This document shows, one piece after another, positions 1 through 5,782 of a DNA stretch of 13,245 nucleotides (positions are counted from its first letter, which is position 1; every line of letters starts with the position of its first letter). Where the stretch lies: assembly GCA_900770345.1 (NCBI GenBank), contig CAAGKF010000069.1, positions 1 to 13,245 on the forward strand. Direction: 5' to 3'. Made by a program: the position numbers and the translations under genes. The stretch comes from Lachnospiraceae bacterium. Its GTDB lineage: Bacteria > Bacillota > Clostridia > Lachnospirales > Lachnospiraceae. Under the pieces are notes generated by a model that saw nothing but the letters and a program-made list of their open reading frames with translations, was not told the DNA's origin and made no database searches.

Positions 1-1189
1 CGCTGCCTGTTGCAATCTCTACAACTGATGACGCCTCGCTGCTTGTCGCAGCGGTTGTAACTAATGTAAATTTGTGAACAGATATGGAAGCAACACTGCC
101 ACCACCCGCTTCAGCGCCGATGTCTTCGGACGAACCGCCGTTCTCTTCTTCTGTACCTTCTCCACCGCCGGCTTCTTCCGCGCTGCTGCCGCCTGCATCA
201 GAAGTATTCTGATCGTTGGAGGCGTTTTCACTGTCTTCTTTTCCCTGATCACTGTCAGGTGTTTCCGCATCCGCGCCTTCTCCGCCATCGGAAGGTTCTT
301 CTGCTGCATCTCCTGCTTCGGATCCTTCTGCGTCAGACGAATTATCTGCCTCTTCACCTGATTCAGAGTCCTCTACCTCAGAAGCTTCTCCTGCTTCATT
401 TCCTTCTGAAGGAACATTTTCATCATTGTCTGATGAAGACGATCCTGTCTCTTCCGAAGCAGCCGTTTCTCCTTCTTCCGGAGCCGTCCCGCTCTCTTCC
501 GGAGTTGCTGACTCACTCTCCTGAGGCAGACCTTCCTCCTGCTCCGGTACAGAAGTACCCGCGCCTCCTGCGCCACCGGCTCCGCCTGCCGCACTAATCT
601 GTGCAGGACCTGACACATCAATGACTTCCTGTACCATCTCACGCGGAATAACCGTGATTTCTTCCGTTTCCAATCCGTCAACAGCAATACGCGCTGTATG
701 CTCTTCCGATGTCTTATTTACAAGCATAAATAACACATCTTCATCTCCGGTGATTTCATAGTTATCCAGATCGCTGTTTTCCTCATCCAGCCGTACAAAA
801 ACCCGAAGATCCAGTCTTCCCTTTTCTGTTTCTTCAATTTCCGGCTTGATCTCATACAGCAGTCCGTCCTCCAGAAACAGATCATTGTAATGATCCTCTT
901 CCATACCTGAAAAGATCAGTTCATCCCCGCTCAGCGGCTCCCCCTTAGAAGCGGCCTCTAAGATCGCCTGCCCGATATCGCTGCCTACAAGCTGAAATTC
1001 CTGTACCTTTTCTTCTGCCGGCTCTACGGCATATGCCATCATTGCAGTATTTGCAACGCCCGTACCAACCATACTGGTGCAGACCAGCATGGAGAGAAAA
1101 CGCTTTATTCCCCTGAATCCGGCACGGGTCAGAGAAGCTCGTGTTCTCCTTCGGCTTCTTCCTCTGACTTGTTCCTTTGACATTTCCAT
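1..1189 (-). CDS. Secreted or surface protein with acidic Ser/Glu/Gly-rich linker, N-terminal part (3' end outside window)
   Basis: The minus frame is open from the ATG at 1189 to the window edge (396 codons, no stop), so the C-terminus is missing. Residues 1-30 are very basic (RGRSRRRTR), followed by a hydrophobic stretch at about 31-50 and an AYA signal-peptidase-like site near residue 54, which suggests an extended Sec signal peptide. Residues 55-195 form a mixed, probably folded domain (EFQLVGSDIG, then a strand-rich region) that I do not recognise. Residues 199-365 are low-complexity and rich in Glu, Ser, Gly, Ala and Asp, starting with repeated GGA; this looks like a flexible surface spacer. 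Threonine/serine-rich sequence follows at 366-396. The ribosome site AGGAAGG precedes ATG 1189; an in-frame ATG at 1183 is an alternative start. It lies 181 bases downstream of the BTAD regulator gene and has its own -10 box, so it is a candidate target of that regulator (inference). No anchor can be seen in the window. Confidence 0.85.
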   Translation of the reverse strand, partial: MEMSKEQVRGRSRRRTRASLTRAGFRGIKRFLSMLVCTSMVGTGVANTAMMAYAVEPAEEKVQEFQLVGSDIGQAILEAASKGEPLSGDELIFSGMEEDHYNDLFLEDGLLYEIKPEIEETEKGRLDLRVFVRLDEENSDLDNYEITGDEDVLFMLVNKTSEEHTARIAVDGLETEEITVIPREMVQEVIDVSGPAQISAAGGAGGAGGAGTSVPEQEEGLPQESESATPEESGTAPEEGETAASEETGSSSSDNDENVPSEGNEAGEASEVEDSESGEEADNSSDAEGSEAGDAAEEPSDGGEGADAETPDSDQGKEDSENASNDQNTSDAGGSSAEEAGGGEGTEEENGGSSEDIGAEAGGGSVASISVHKFTLVTTAATSSEASSVVEIATGS

Positions 1190-1253
1190 CCTTCCCTTCC
1201 TGAATATTACTAATTTGCAGAAGCAGAAAGTCCGCTTCGCTATAGTCCATATC

Positions 1254-1259
1254 ATTATA
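1254..1259 (-). promoter_or_regulatory. Putative -10 box (TATAAT) for the secreted protein gene
   Basis: A perfect TATAAT is read on the minus strand, giving a predicted transcript start near 1247 and a leader of about 57 nt before ATG 1189. No good -35 box lies 16-18 bases upstream (the sequence there is like TGCTTC). That would fit a promoter needing an activator, but this is only an inference. Confidence 0.5.
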
Positions 1260-1308
1260 CGACGGCCCTTATTACAGGAAGCATTTCACGGTATTGCGTT
1301 AGCTGCAG

Positions 1309-1336
1309 AATTTTCATTTTGCAATTTTGATTTTCG
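1309..1336 (-). repeat. Two tandem 14-bp A-rich direct repeats upstream of the secreted protein promoter
   Basis: On the minus strand there are two adjacent 14-base units of the form AAAATnAAAATTnn (+ strand 1309-1322 and 1323-1336), about 11 of 14 bases identical. They lie roughly 60-90 bases upstream of the predicted start of transcription. SARP-type regulators typically bind short direct repeats upstream of a promoter, so this could be an operator. It could equally be plain A-rich DNA. Confidence 0.35.
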
Positions 1337-1370
1337 GTAACCAGGATTCGGGCTGAGGTTCATGTATTTT

Positions 1371-2579
1371 TCAATTCTCCAGTTCTTCCTGCCACCGCTC
1401 CTCCCAGCCTACCAGATCGGCTGACTCTATTTTAACCACTGCCCGCTGGCCGGAGCATTTCCAAAAGCTCGAACTGATGCGGCGCTTCACGATTTCCACA
1501 TCTCTTTCATTCAGATTGCTGAGAAGGATGAGAATACGTCCCGGACTGTAAACCGTATAAATATCGCCCCGGCGCAGCTGACGATGCACAACATCACAGA
1601 ACAGATCTGAAAAATAACCGATGTCCGCCTCACGCAGTTCTCTTCCATTCCTCCCTACAACAGAGCAGATCAGCAGATATCCCTTGATCATACTGCGTTC
1701 AGAGACTCTTAAATACATCCGATAACAGTCAATAAAACCAGGGAATGAACAACAATACGCTCCGATTTCCCTCTTTTTTTCCACAAGACTGTCCCGCACA
1801 TCATCCCCGTTTTTTTTCACTTCCTGTATCATGGCTCCCAGCTTTCTGAAATTTTCAAGTTTTTCCTCTGAGGGCCATTGTCCATCCTGGCCAAAAAACA
1901 GAACGGCTGCATCGTTATATGCTTTTTCCGCATCACGATAGCGCTTCAGGCAGACCAGACTTCTGATTTTTAGTTCCACCCACTCTTCCATCGGGCAATG
2001 TTCCAGTGCACGATCACACAATTCCTGTATTCCTTCATACTTCTCTGTTTCATTCATAGCTGCACATGCATCTCTGGTACATTTTATGTATATTTCCTGA
2101 TAATAGCCGCGCAAAAATTCCACCCAGGAATCTCCGGACATAGAAGGAAGAAATTCCCCTTCATACAGCCTGCAGGCATTTACCAGAAGTTCCGCTTTCT
2201 TTTCTTTATCACTTTCCCTGCACGCCCGGTCATAAAGCTGTTCCATCTGCACCGCATCCATACAGGGAGCCGTACTTTTGCTTCCCAGATAATAATTTCC
2301 TTTTTTGGAAACAATGCTTTCCTGCTCTGCCAGTCCTATCTTTTCTATGTATTTCCTGAGCCGCGTCACTGTCACACGCAGCGCATTGGCAGAATCCACA
2401 TTCCGGCGGTCGTAAAGGTAATCCTGAAGTCTGCCCCGGCTGACGCCCTGCTCTCCGGCCCAGACCAATATCAAGAGAAGCTGCAGTACTTTTCCGCTGC
2501 CGGAGGTATCCTGAACAATTTCCTTTCCATCATAATAGATCTCTAATTTTCCAAGGGTGTGAATGTAAAAACCGGCCAT
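1371..2579 (-). CDS. SARP/BTAD-type transcriptional regulator with degenerate GGDEF-like C-terminal domain
   Basis: 402 residues. Residues 8-98 form an OmpR/SARP-type winged helix: LGKLEIYYDGK, then the DNA-contact helix region SANALRVTVTRLRKYIEK and a wing ending SKKGNYYLG. Residues 105-250 match the bacterial transcriptional activator (BTAD) helical repeats, with YEGEFLP and an AEKAYNDA repeat. Residues about 270-390 have the layout of a GGDEF or cyclase-like fold (YLLICSVV, LRRGDIYTVYSPGRILILL, then KRRISSSF), but SPGR stands where GGDEF would be, so it is probably non-catalytic. I chose the ATG at 2579 because GGAG lies 8 bases upstream. An in-frame ATG at 2603 has GGAG only 2 bases away and is less likely. 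The gene lies directly beside an invertible promoter segment that faces away from it here, so it is probably phase variable and OFF in this orientation. The family is firm; the target genes are unknown, with the downstream secreted protein the nearest candidate. Confidence 0.87.
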   Translation of the reverse strand: MAGFYIHTLGKLEIYYDGKEIVQDTSGSGKVLQLLLILVWAGEQGVSRGRLQDYLYDRRNVDSANALRVTVTRLRKYIEKIGLAEQESIVSKKGNYYLGSKSTAPCMDAVQMEQLYDRACRESDKEKKAELLVNACRLYEGEFLPSMSGDSWVEFLRGYYQEIYIKCTRDACAAMNETEKYEGIQELCDRALEHCPMEEWVELKIRSLVCLKRYRDAEKAYNDAAVLFFGQDGQWPSEEKLENFRKLGAMIQEVKKNGDDVRDSLVEKKREIGAYCCSFPGFIDCYRMYLRVSERSMIKGYLLICSVVGRNGRELREADIGYFSDLFCDVVHRQLRRGDIYTVYSPGRILILLSNLNERDVEIVKRRISSSFWKCSGQRAVVKIESADLVGWEERWQEELEN

Positions 2580-2587
2580 TTTCTTTT

Positions 2588-2591
2588 CTCC
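2588..2591 (-). promoter_or_regulatory. Ribosome binding site fixing the BTAD regulator start
   Basis: GGAG within AAAAAGGAGAAAAG lies 8 bases before the ATG at 2579. It supports this start over the upstream in-frame ATG at 2603. Confidence 0.65.
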
Positions 2592-2634
2592 TTTTTCTCC
2601 CATTTCTCCTGTTTCATCTGGTATCCAACAGATT

Positions 2635-2660
2635 TACAACAGAATATCTCTTTTGTTGTA
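2635..2660 (+). repeat. Left inverted repeat / recombination site
   Basis: This 26-bp site has 9-bp arms TACAACAGA and TTTGTTGTA (reverse complements except at one base) around an asymmetric 8-bp spacer ATATCTCT. That is the form of a tyrosine-recombinase core site. It is an exact reverse complement of 2877-2902. The flanking bases differ immediately outside the 26 bp. Confidence 0.88.
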
Positions 2661-2728
2661 AAATGGCCGGGAGTGAACCCTCTGATCAAAGGATAGTTTT
2701 TAAAAATCAGAACTTTTTTGGATTCAAT

Positions 2729-2786
2729 AAGCACAAAAAGCAGGCTGGTACGGGACGTTGTCCCTCCAGCCCTGCTTTTCGTGCTT
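2729..2786. terminator. Bidirectional intrinsic terminator inside the invertible segment
   Basis: A long stem pairs 2729-2748 with 2766-2786, with one bulge and one mismatch, and has an inner GGGAC/GTCCC hairpin (2752-2756 with 2760-2764). The GC core GCAGG-CTGG is bordered by AAAAA on one side and TTTT on the other, so a U-tract follows the core on either strand. It probably ends the recombinase transcript. Because it is nearly symmetrical, it should work in both orientations of the segment. Confidence 0.82.
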
Positions 2787-2824
2787 AAATATAAACTTTC
2801 AGACAAATTATTCCGGGTTCTTTA

Positions 2825-2853
2825 TAGAAAAGACAAAAAATATGTAGTATAAT
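2825..2853 (+). promoter_or_regulatory. Invertible promoter, facing away from the regulator in this orientation
   Basis: A perfect -10 box TATAAT at 2848-2853 has a -35-like TAGAAA (4 of 6 consensus) at 2825-2830, with a 17-base spacer. Transcription would start near 2860 and run rightwards through the right repeat, antisense to the recombinase gene. After inversion of 2635-2902 the same promoter would read into the BTAD regulator gene. Confidence 0.65.
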
Positions 2854-2860
2854 AAAGGAA

Positions 2861-3763
2861 CTATTTGTGTTTGGAATACAACAAAAGAGATATTCTGTTG
2901 TACTCCCCCGCCTTCTCCACTACAAGTCCCAGCTTTTCCAGCTGTTTCCGGTGATTTTCCCCGCTTTCCATTGTATAGATGCGAGTTGTATTGATATCGC
3001 TGTGTCCCAGGATATCAGACAGACGCAAAAGATCCTGCTCCTGACTGTAATAGGTTCTGGCAAAAAGATGGCGAAGATTATGGGGGAAAATTTTATCAGG
3101 ATCCACCTTCGCCTTCTCTCCCAGCTTTTTCATTTCACGCCAGATATTGCTCCGGTCCACCGGCTTTCCGGTTCTTGTGACAAAAATCATACCGCCCTGT
3201 ATCCTGTTTCTGCATGCATATTCCATTAACAGGCCGCACAGCTGCTCCGGCAGAAATATGGTCCGAATACGGCCCTTGCATTCCACATCTGCCATCTTTT
3301 TATGAACAGCCTCTACCGTAATACTGGACAATTCGGATATTCGGATCCCGGTAGAGCATATGGTCTGGAGAATCAGGGCCAGCCTGTCATTTCCGCACTT
3401 TCTTGCCGTGACGACCAGCCGTTCATATTCTTCTCTCGTCAGTTCTTTCTGCTGCGGACTGAAAATTCTGCGCCTGATCTTTAAAAATCTTGCTGTGCAG
3501 TCCTTCCAGCCGTTGTGCCGGAACAAACCATTGACCGAAGCCAGAGCGCCATTTACCGTGACCGGAGAAAAATGCTTTTTCAGGCTCTTTTTCCAGGCCA
3601 GAACCTGTTCCTTTGTAATTCTTTCTTCCCCGGTAAATTTTTGAAACTGAGAAAGATAATAGCTGTATTTTTTGATAGTCCTCTGGCTCTTCTCATTTTC
3701 AGCCAGCCAAATACAATATTCTCTGATCATGTTATCCGACAATATCCTGTTTTTTTCTTTCAT
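2861..3763 (-). CDS. Tyrosine recombinase (Xer/phage integrase family), probable invertase of the adjacent switch
   Basis: 300 residues. An N-terminal SAM-like core-binding domain (about 8-88) is followed by a catalytic domain (about 108-270). The full catalytic set is visible: R141 (TGIRISEL), K163, H228 and R231 (HNLRH), H254 (LGHSD) and the nucleophile Y263 (TRIYTM). The enzyme cuts and rejoins DNA through a 3'-phosphotyrosine. I chose the ATG at 3763 because GGAGG lies 11 bases upstream; a GTG at 3796 in the same frame has no ribosome site. The right inverted repeat (2877-2902) forms codons 288-295 and part of 296. Inversion would replace the downstream sequence and make TAA at the junction, giving a 295-residue protein. 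No terminator is visible between the upstream antiporter gene and this one, so read-through is possible besides its own -10 box. The family is certain; its action on this switch is inferred from position. Confidence 0.93.
   Translation of the reverse strand: MKEKNRILSDNMIREYCIWLAENEKSQRTIKKYSYYLSQFQKFTGEERITKEQVLAWKKSLKKHFSPVTVNGALASVNGLFRHNGWKDCTARFLKIRRRIFSPQQKELTREEYERLVVTARKCGNDRLALILQTICSTGIRISELSSITVEAVHKKMADVECKGRIRTIFLPEQLCGLLMEYACRNRIQGGMIFVTRTGKPVDRSNIWREMKKLGEKAKVDPDKIFPHNLRHLFARTYYSQEQDLLRLSDILGHSDINTTRIYTMESGENHRKQLEKLGLVVEKAGEYNRISLLLYSKHK
2877..2902 (-). repeat. Right inverted repeat / recombination site, inside the recombinase coding end
   Basis: Exact reverse complement of 2635-2660 over all 26 bases. 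On the minus strand it reads in frame with the recombinase and encodes YNRISLLL plus two bases of the next codon. The recombination site is therefore embedded in the 3' end of the recombinase gene. Confidence 0.88.
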
Positions 3764-3818
3764 TAATAATGTAGCCTCCGTTTCTGCATATAACACTTAT
3801 TTTCGCAGTGTAAGGTAC

Positions 3819-3824
3819 ATTATA
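3819..3824 (-). promoter_or_regulatory. Putative -10 box (TATAAT) for the recombinase
   Basis: A perfect TATAAT is read on the minus strand about 55 bases upstream of the ATG at 3763, predicting a leader of about 48 nt. The -35 region (TTAATT-like) is weak and overlaps the stop end of the antiporter gene. Confidence 0.5.
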
Positions 3825-3843
3825 CAAGGTATTTGTTCCTCAA

Positions 3844-5433
3844 TTAAAACTTTGCCAGCACCAGCACATCTCCCTGACAGATCACGGTATCTCCTCCGGG
3901 GATGATCGTCCCGAAATCTCTCTGAATCATGACGATCAGGATCCCTTTTGGAATCTTCAGCTCATTCAGCGGCTTTCCTCTCCATTTATGATTTTTATCT
4001 ACCGTTATCTCCTGAAGAGTCAGATTTTTCCGATCCTCAAATTCCTCTGCCGCGGCTACCAGCAGATCTCCCGGCAGGATCCTGGTATTTCCGTCCGGCA
4101 CGATCGTCTCCTCTCCCCGGATGATCAGAACTACCAGCAGCCTGGGAGGAAGCGATATTTCCCTGATACAGCAGTTGGAATAGGGATGTGCAGGATCTAT
4201 CTGCATTTTTATAAAACTGATGCTGCTTTCTTCCTTATAATCATTAAAGGTTCTGCGCACATCGGCATTTTCGTCGATCATTCCCATTTTTCCGGAAACC
4301 CACGGCAGCAGTGTTCCCTGTATGGAAATGGAGAGCAGAACGATACAAAATACCAGATTAAACAGATTGTAATGCATTGGTACCTGATGAAGCACTGCAT
4401 AAATCGCAAATACAATAGATGCGACACCTCTCAATCCCGCCCAGGACACAATCCCGATCTGTCCAAGTGAGGAACGGAAACCGGCAAGGATACAGGCAAC
4501 CGCCGCCGGGCGGCCCGCTATGGTCATAAATATTATAATAAGAAGAGACGGCCCCAGAACCTGCGGCAGCTGAGAAGGCGTAGCCAGAAGTCCCAGCAGG
4601 AAAAAGATCATCATCTGGGCAACTCCTGTCAGCGCATCGAAAAACAGAACCATATCTTTCTTGTGAGGAAAATAAGAATTTCCCATAATAATGCCGCAGA
4701 TATATACACTGAGATATCCGTTCCCACCCAGCATGGAAGGAAGTGCATAAGCCAGAATAGCTGCCGCAAAGGCCAGCATGGTTTTTCCCTGAGTAATATT
4801 TATCTTCATCTGGTTCAGAAGCAGAACGAAGCATTTTCCCATGACTGCTCCGCATACAAGTCCGAAAAACAGCTGCTTTCCCAGCATCAGGGGTACCGAG
4901 ATCTCCTGACCGGTCATCATGGCGGTCAGAACGACCGTCAGCATATAAGATACCGGGTCATTGGAACCGGATTCCATTTCCAGAAGAGAAGCCGTATTAT
5001 CCTTCAGATTCAGATTGTGGGAACGCAGGATATTAAATACGGAAGCCGCATCGGTAGATGCAATGACAGAGCCGATCAGAAGGCTTTCCAATACGGGAAT
5101 CTTCAGAACCAGATGGACAAATCCTCCTGTCAGGGCGGCTGTCATGATGACACCCAAAGTTGACAGAAATACAGAGCGGAGGATAACAGGCCGCGCCTCT
5201 TTTATGTTGGTGCCAAAACCGCCGTAAAACATGATAAATACCAGGCTGACAGAACAGATCGTTTCCGCAGCATGATAATTGTCAAAAGGTATTTTAAAAA
5301 TTCCGTCTACACCGAAACACATCCCCAGAGCAATAAAGGCGAGAAGAGACGGGATTCCAAGCTTTTCGGTAAAACGGTGGGTCAGAATACAGATGAGGAT
5401 AACCGTTCCGGTCAATAACAGAATCTGATTCAT
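3844..5433 (-). CDS. CPA1-family K+ (or Na+)/H+ antiporter with two RCK_C domains, NhaP2/CvrA-like
   Basis: 529 residues. An N-terminal membrane domain (about 4-380) has roughly a dozen hydrophobic segments. It carries family motifs STDAASV (126-132), ESGSNDP (154-160, with the Asn-Asp pair typical of electroneutral CPA1 exchangers) and SWAGLRGVAS (330-339). Two cytosolic TrkA_C/RCK_C domains follow at about 405-467 and 478-529, each with a PGD- or QGD-type turn (ILPGDLLVA, ICQGDVLVLA). The protein would exchange K+ or Na+ for H+ across the membrane for pH and osmotic control. RCK_C domains in related Gram-positive transporters bind c-di-AMP, so such gating is possible but not shown here. AAAGGAG six bases before ATG 5433 supports the start. 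It has its own promoter and is separated from gltD by repeats, so it is probably a single transcription unit with possible read-through into the recombinase. Ion choice cannot be told from sequence. Confidence 0.92.
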   Translation of the reverse strand: MNQILLLTGTVILICILTHRFTEKLGIPSLLAFIALGMCFGVDGIFKIPFDNYHAAETICSVSLVFIMFYGGFGTNIKEARPVILRSVFLSTLGVIMTAALTGGFVHLVLKIPVLESLLIGSVIASTDAASVFNILRSHNLNLKDNTASLLEMESGSNDPVSYMLTVVLTAMMTGQEISVPLMLGKQLFFGLVCGAVMGKCFVLLLNQMKINITQGKTMLAFAAAILAYALPSMLGGNGYLSVYICGIIMGNSYFPHKKDMVLFFDALTGVAQMMIFFLLGLLATPSQLPQVLGPSLLIIIFMTIAGRPAAVACILAGFRSSLGQIGIVSWAGLRGVASIVFAIYAVLHQVPMHYNLFNLVFCIVLLSISIQGTLLPWVSGKMGMIDENADVRRTFNDYKEESSISFIKMQIDPAHPYSNCCIREISLPPRLLVVLIIRGEETIVPDGNTRILPGDLLVAAAEEFEDRKNLTLQEITVDKNHKWRGKPLNELKIPKGILIVMIQRDFGTIIPGGDTVICQGDVLVLAKF

Positions 5434-5462
5434 AGATGTCTCCTTTCAGGCGTTATCTGATT

Positions 5463-5491
5463 ATTGTAGCGGATGGGAGGGGGATTGGCAA
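5463..5491 (-). promoter_or_regulatory. Sigma-A promoter of the antiporter gene
   Basis: On the minus strand, TTGCCA (5486-5491, 5 of 6 consensus) and TACAAT (5463-5468, 5 of 6) are separated by exactly 17 bases. The start is predicted near 5455, with a leader of about 20 nt. Confidence 0.7.
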
Positions 5492-5512
5492 GTTTTATTA
5501 TTGTTAATAACT

Positions 5513-5622
5513 GTCCCACTACTTTCGCAGTGCTACCAGCTTGAATCCGCTGCGCTGCTTCAAGTTGGACGGCTGGCAACCTATGCATAAGAATACGAAA
5601 GAGCAGCCCGAAAAGCTAGCTT
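5513..5622. repeat. Intergenic hairpin-rich repeat, copy 1
   Basis: This 110-base unit begins GTCCCACTACTTTCGCAGTG and ends AAAAGCTAGCTT. It recurs 119 bases later with about five substitutions. It contains a stem CCAGCTTGAA / TTCAAG(T)TGG. The partner arm that closes the larger hairpin in copy 2 is missing here, so this copy looks truncated. It has no convincing coding content. Confidence 0.88.
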
Positions 5623-5631
5623 CTTTGTCGC

Positions 5632-5741
5632 GTCCCACTACTTTCGCAGTGCTGCCAGCTTGAATCCGCTGCGCTGCTTCAAGCTGGACGGCTGGCGCCG
5701 TATGCATAAGAATACGAAAGAGCAGCCCGAAAAGCTAGCTT
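5632..5741. repeat. Intergenic hairpin-rich repeat, copy 2
   Basis: Direct repeat of 5513-5622, about 95% identical. It holds a perfect 10-bp stem CCAGCTTGAA / TTCAAGCTGG (5655-5664 with 5678-5687) around a 13-base loop. It continues into a further long hairpin (5704-5769). Outer inverted segments GCAGTGC (about 5646-5652) and GCACTGC (5770-5776) bracket the whole element, as in REP- or MITE-like elements. Confidence 0.88.
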
Positions 5742-5769
5742 TCCGTTCTGCTCTTCCATATTCTTATGC
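5704..5769 (-). terminator. Long stem-loop just downstream of gltD, possible terminator or mRNA 3'-end stabiliser
   Basis: The 22-base arms 5704-5725 and 5748-5769 pair with only two mismatches. The 22-base loop contains the palindrome AAAGCTAGCTTT. The stem begins 14 bases after the gltD stop. No U-tract follows the outer stem on the minus strand, so classic intrinsic termination is uncertain. Folding at the RNA 3' end or blocking exonucleases is as likely. Confidence 0.5.
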
Positions 5770-5782
5770 GCACTGCTTGTAG

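Larger units (their letters stand above)
2635..2902. other. Putative invertible DNA segment (phase-variable promoter switch)
   Basis: Two identical 26-bp sequences in inverted orientation (2635-2660 and 2877-2902) bound a 216-bp interior. The interior contains a strong bidirectional terminator (2729-2786) and a promoter (2825-2853) facing right. A tyrosine recombinase gene abuts the right repeat, and a BTAD regulator gene starts 55 bases beyond the left repeat. This is the standard layout of an invertible promoter, where a recombinase flips a promoter toward or away from a gene. In the orientation shown, the promoter faces into the 3' end of the recombinase gene. After inversion it would transcribe the regulator from about 98 nt upstream of its ATG. 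The terminator stays upstream of the promoter in either orientation, insulating the regulator from recombinase read-through. Repeats, terminator and promoter are seen; actual inversion is inferred. Confidence 0.85.

Noticed and set aside
61..687. Open frames on both strands over the acidic linker of the secreted protein
   Set aside because: They are by-products of the GAA/GCA/TCT-rich low-complexity coding sequence in the continuous 1-1189 frame.
2543..2806. Minus-strand open frame of 87 codons crossing the left inverted repeat and overlapping the regulator start
   Set aside because: It has no ribosome site, crosses the strong terminator region edge and the recombination site, and its product has no recognisable character. 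It would also be destroyed by inversion.
2635..2902. Reading the two 26-bp repeats as terminal repeats of a small transposable element
   Set aside because: There is no flanking target duplication visible, the repeats are themselves symmetrical core-type sites, and a recombinase gene overlaps one of them, all fitting inversion better.
4358..5163. Open frames of about 160 codons overlapping the antiporter in other frames
   Set aside because: The antiporter frame has all family motifs and a good ribosome site; these are shadows.
5519..5707. Minus-strand open frame of 62 codons within the intergenic repeats
   Set aside because: Its sequence repeats itself only because the DNA does, the stems explain the region, and no ribosome site precedes it.
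5513..5776. CRISPR array
   Set aside because: There are only two long units with a 9-base gap, far from the short-repeat and regular-spacer pattern, and no cas gene is present.
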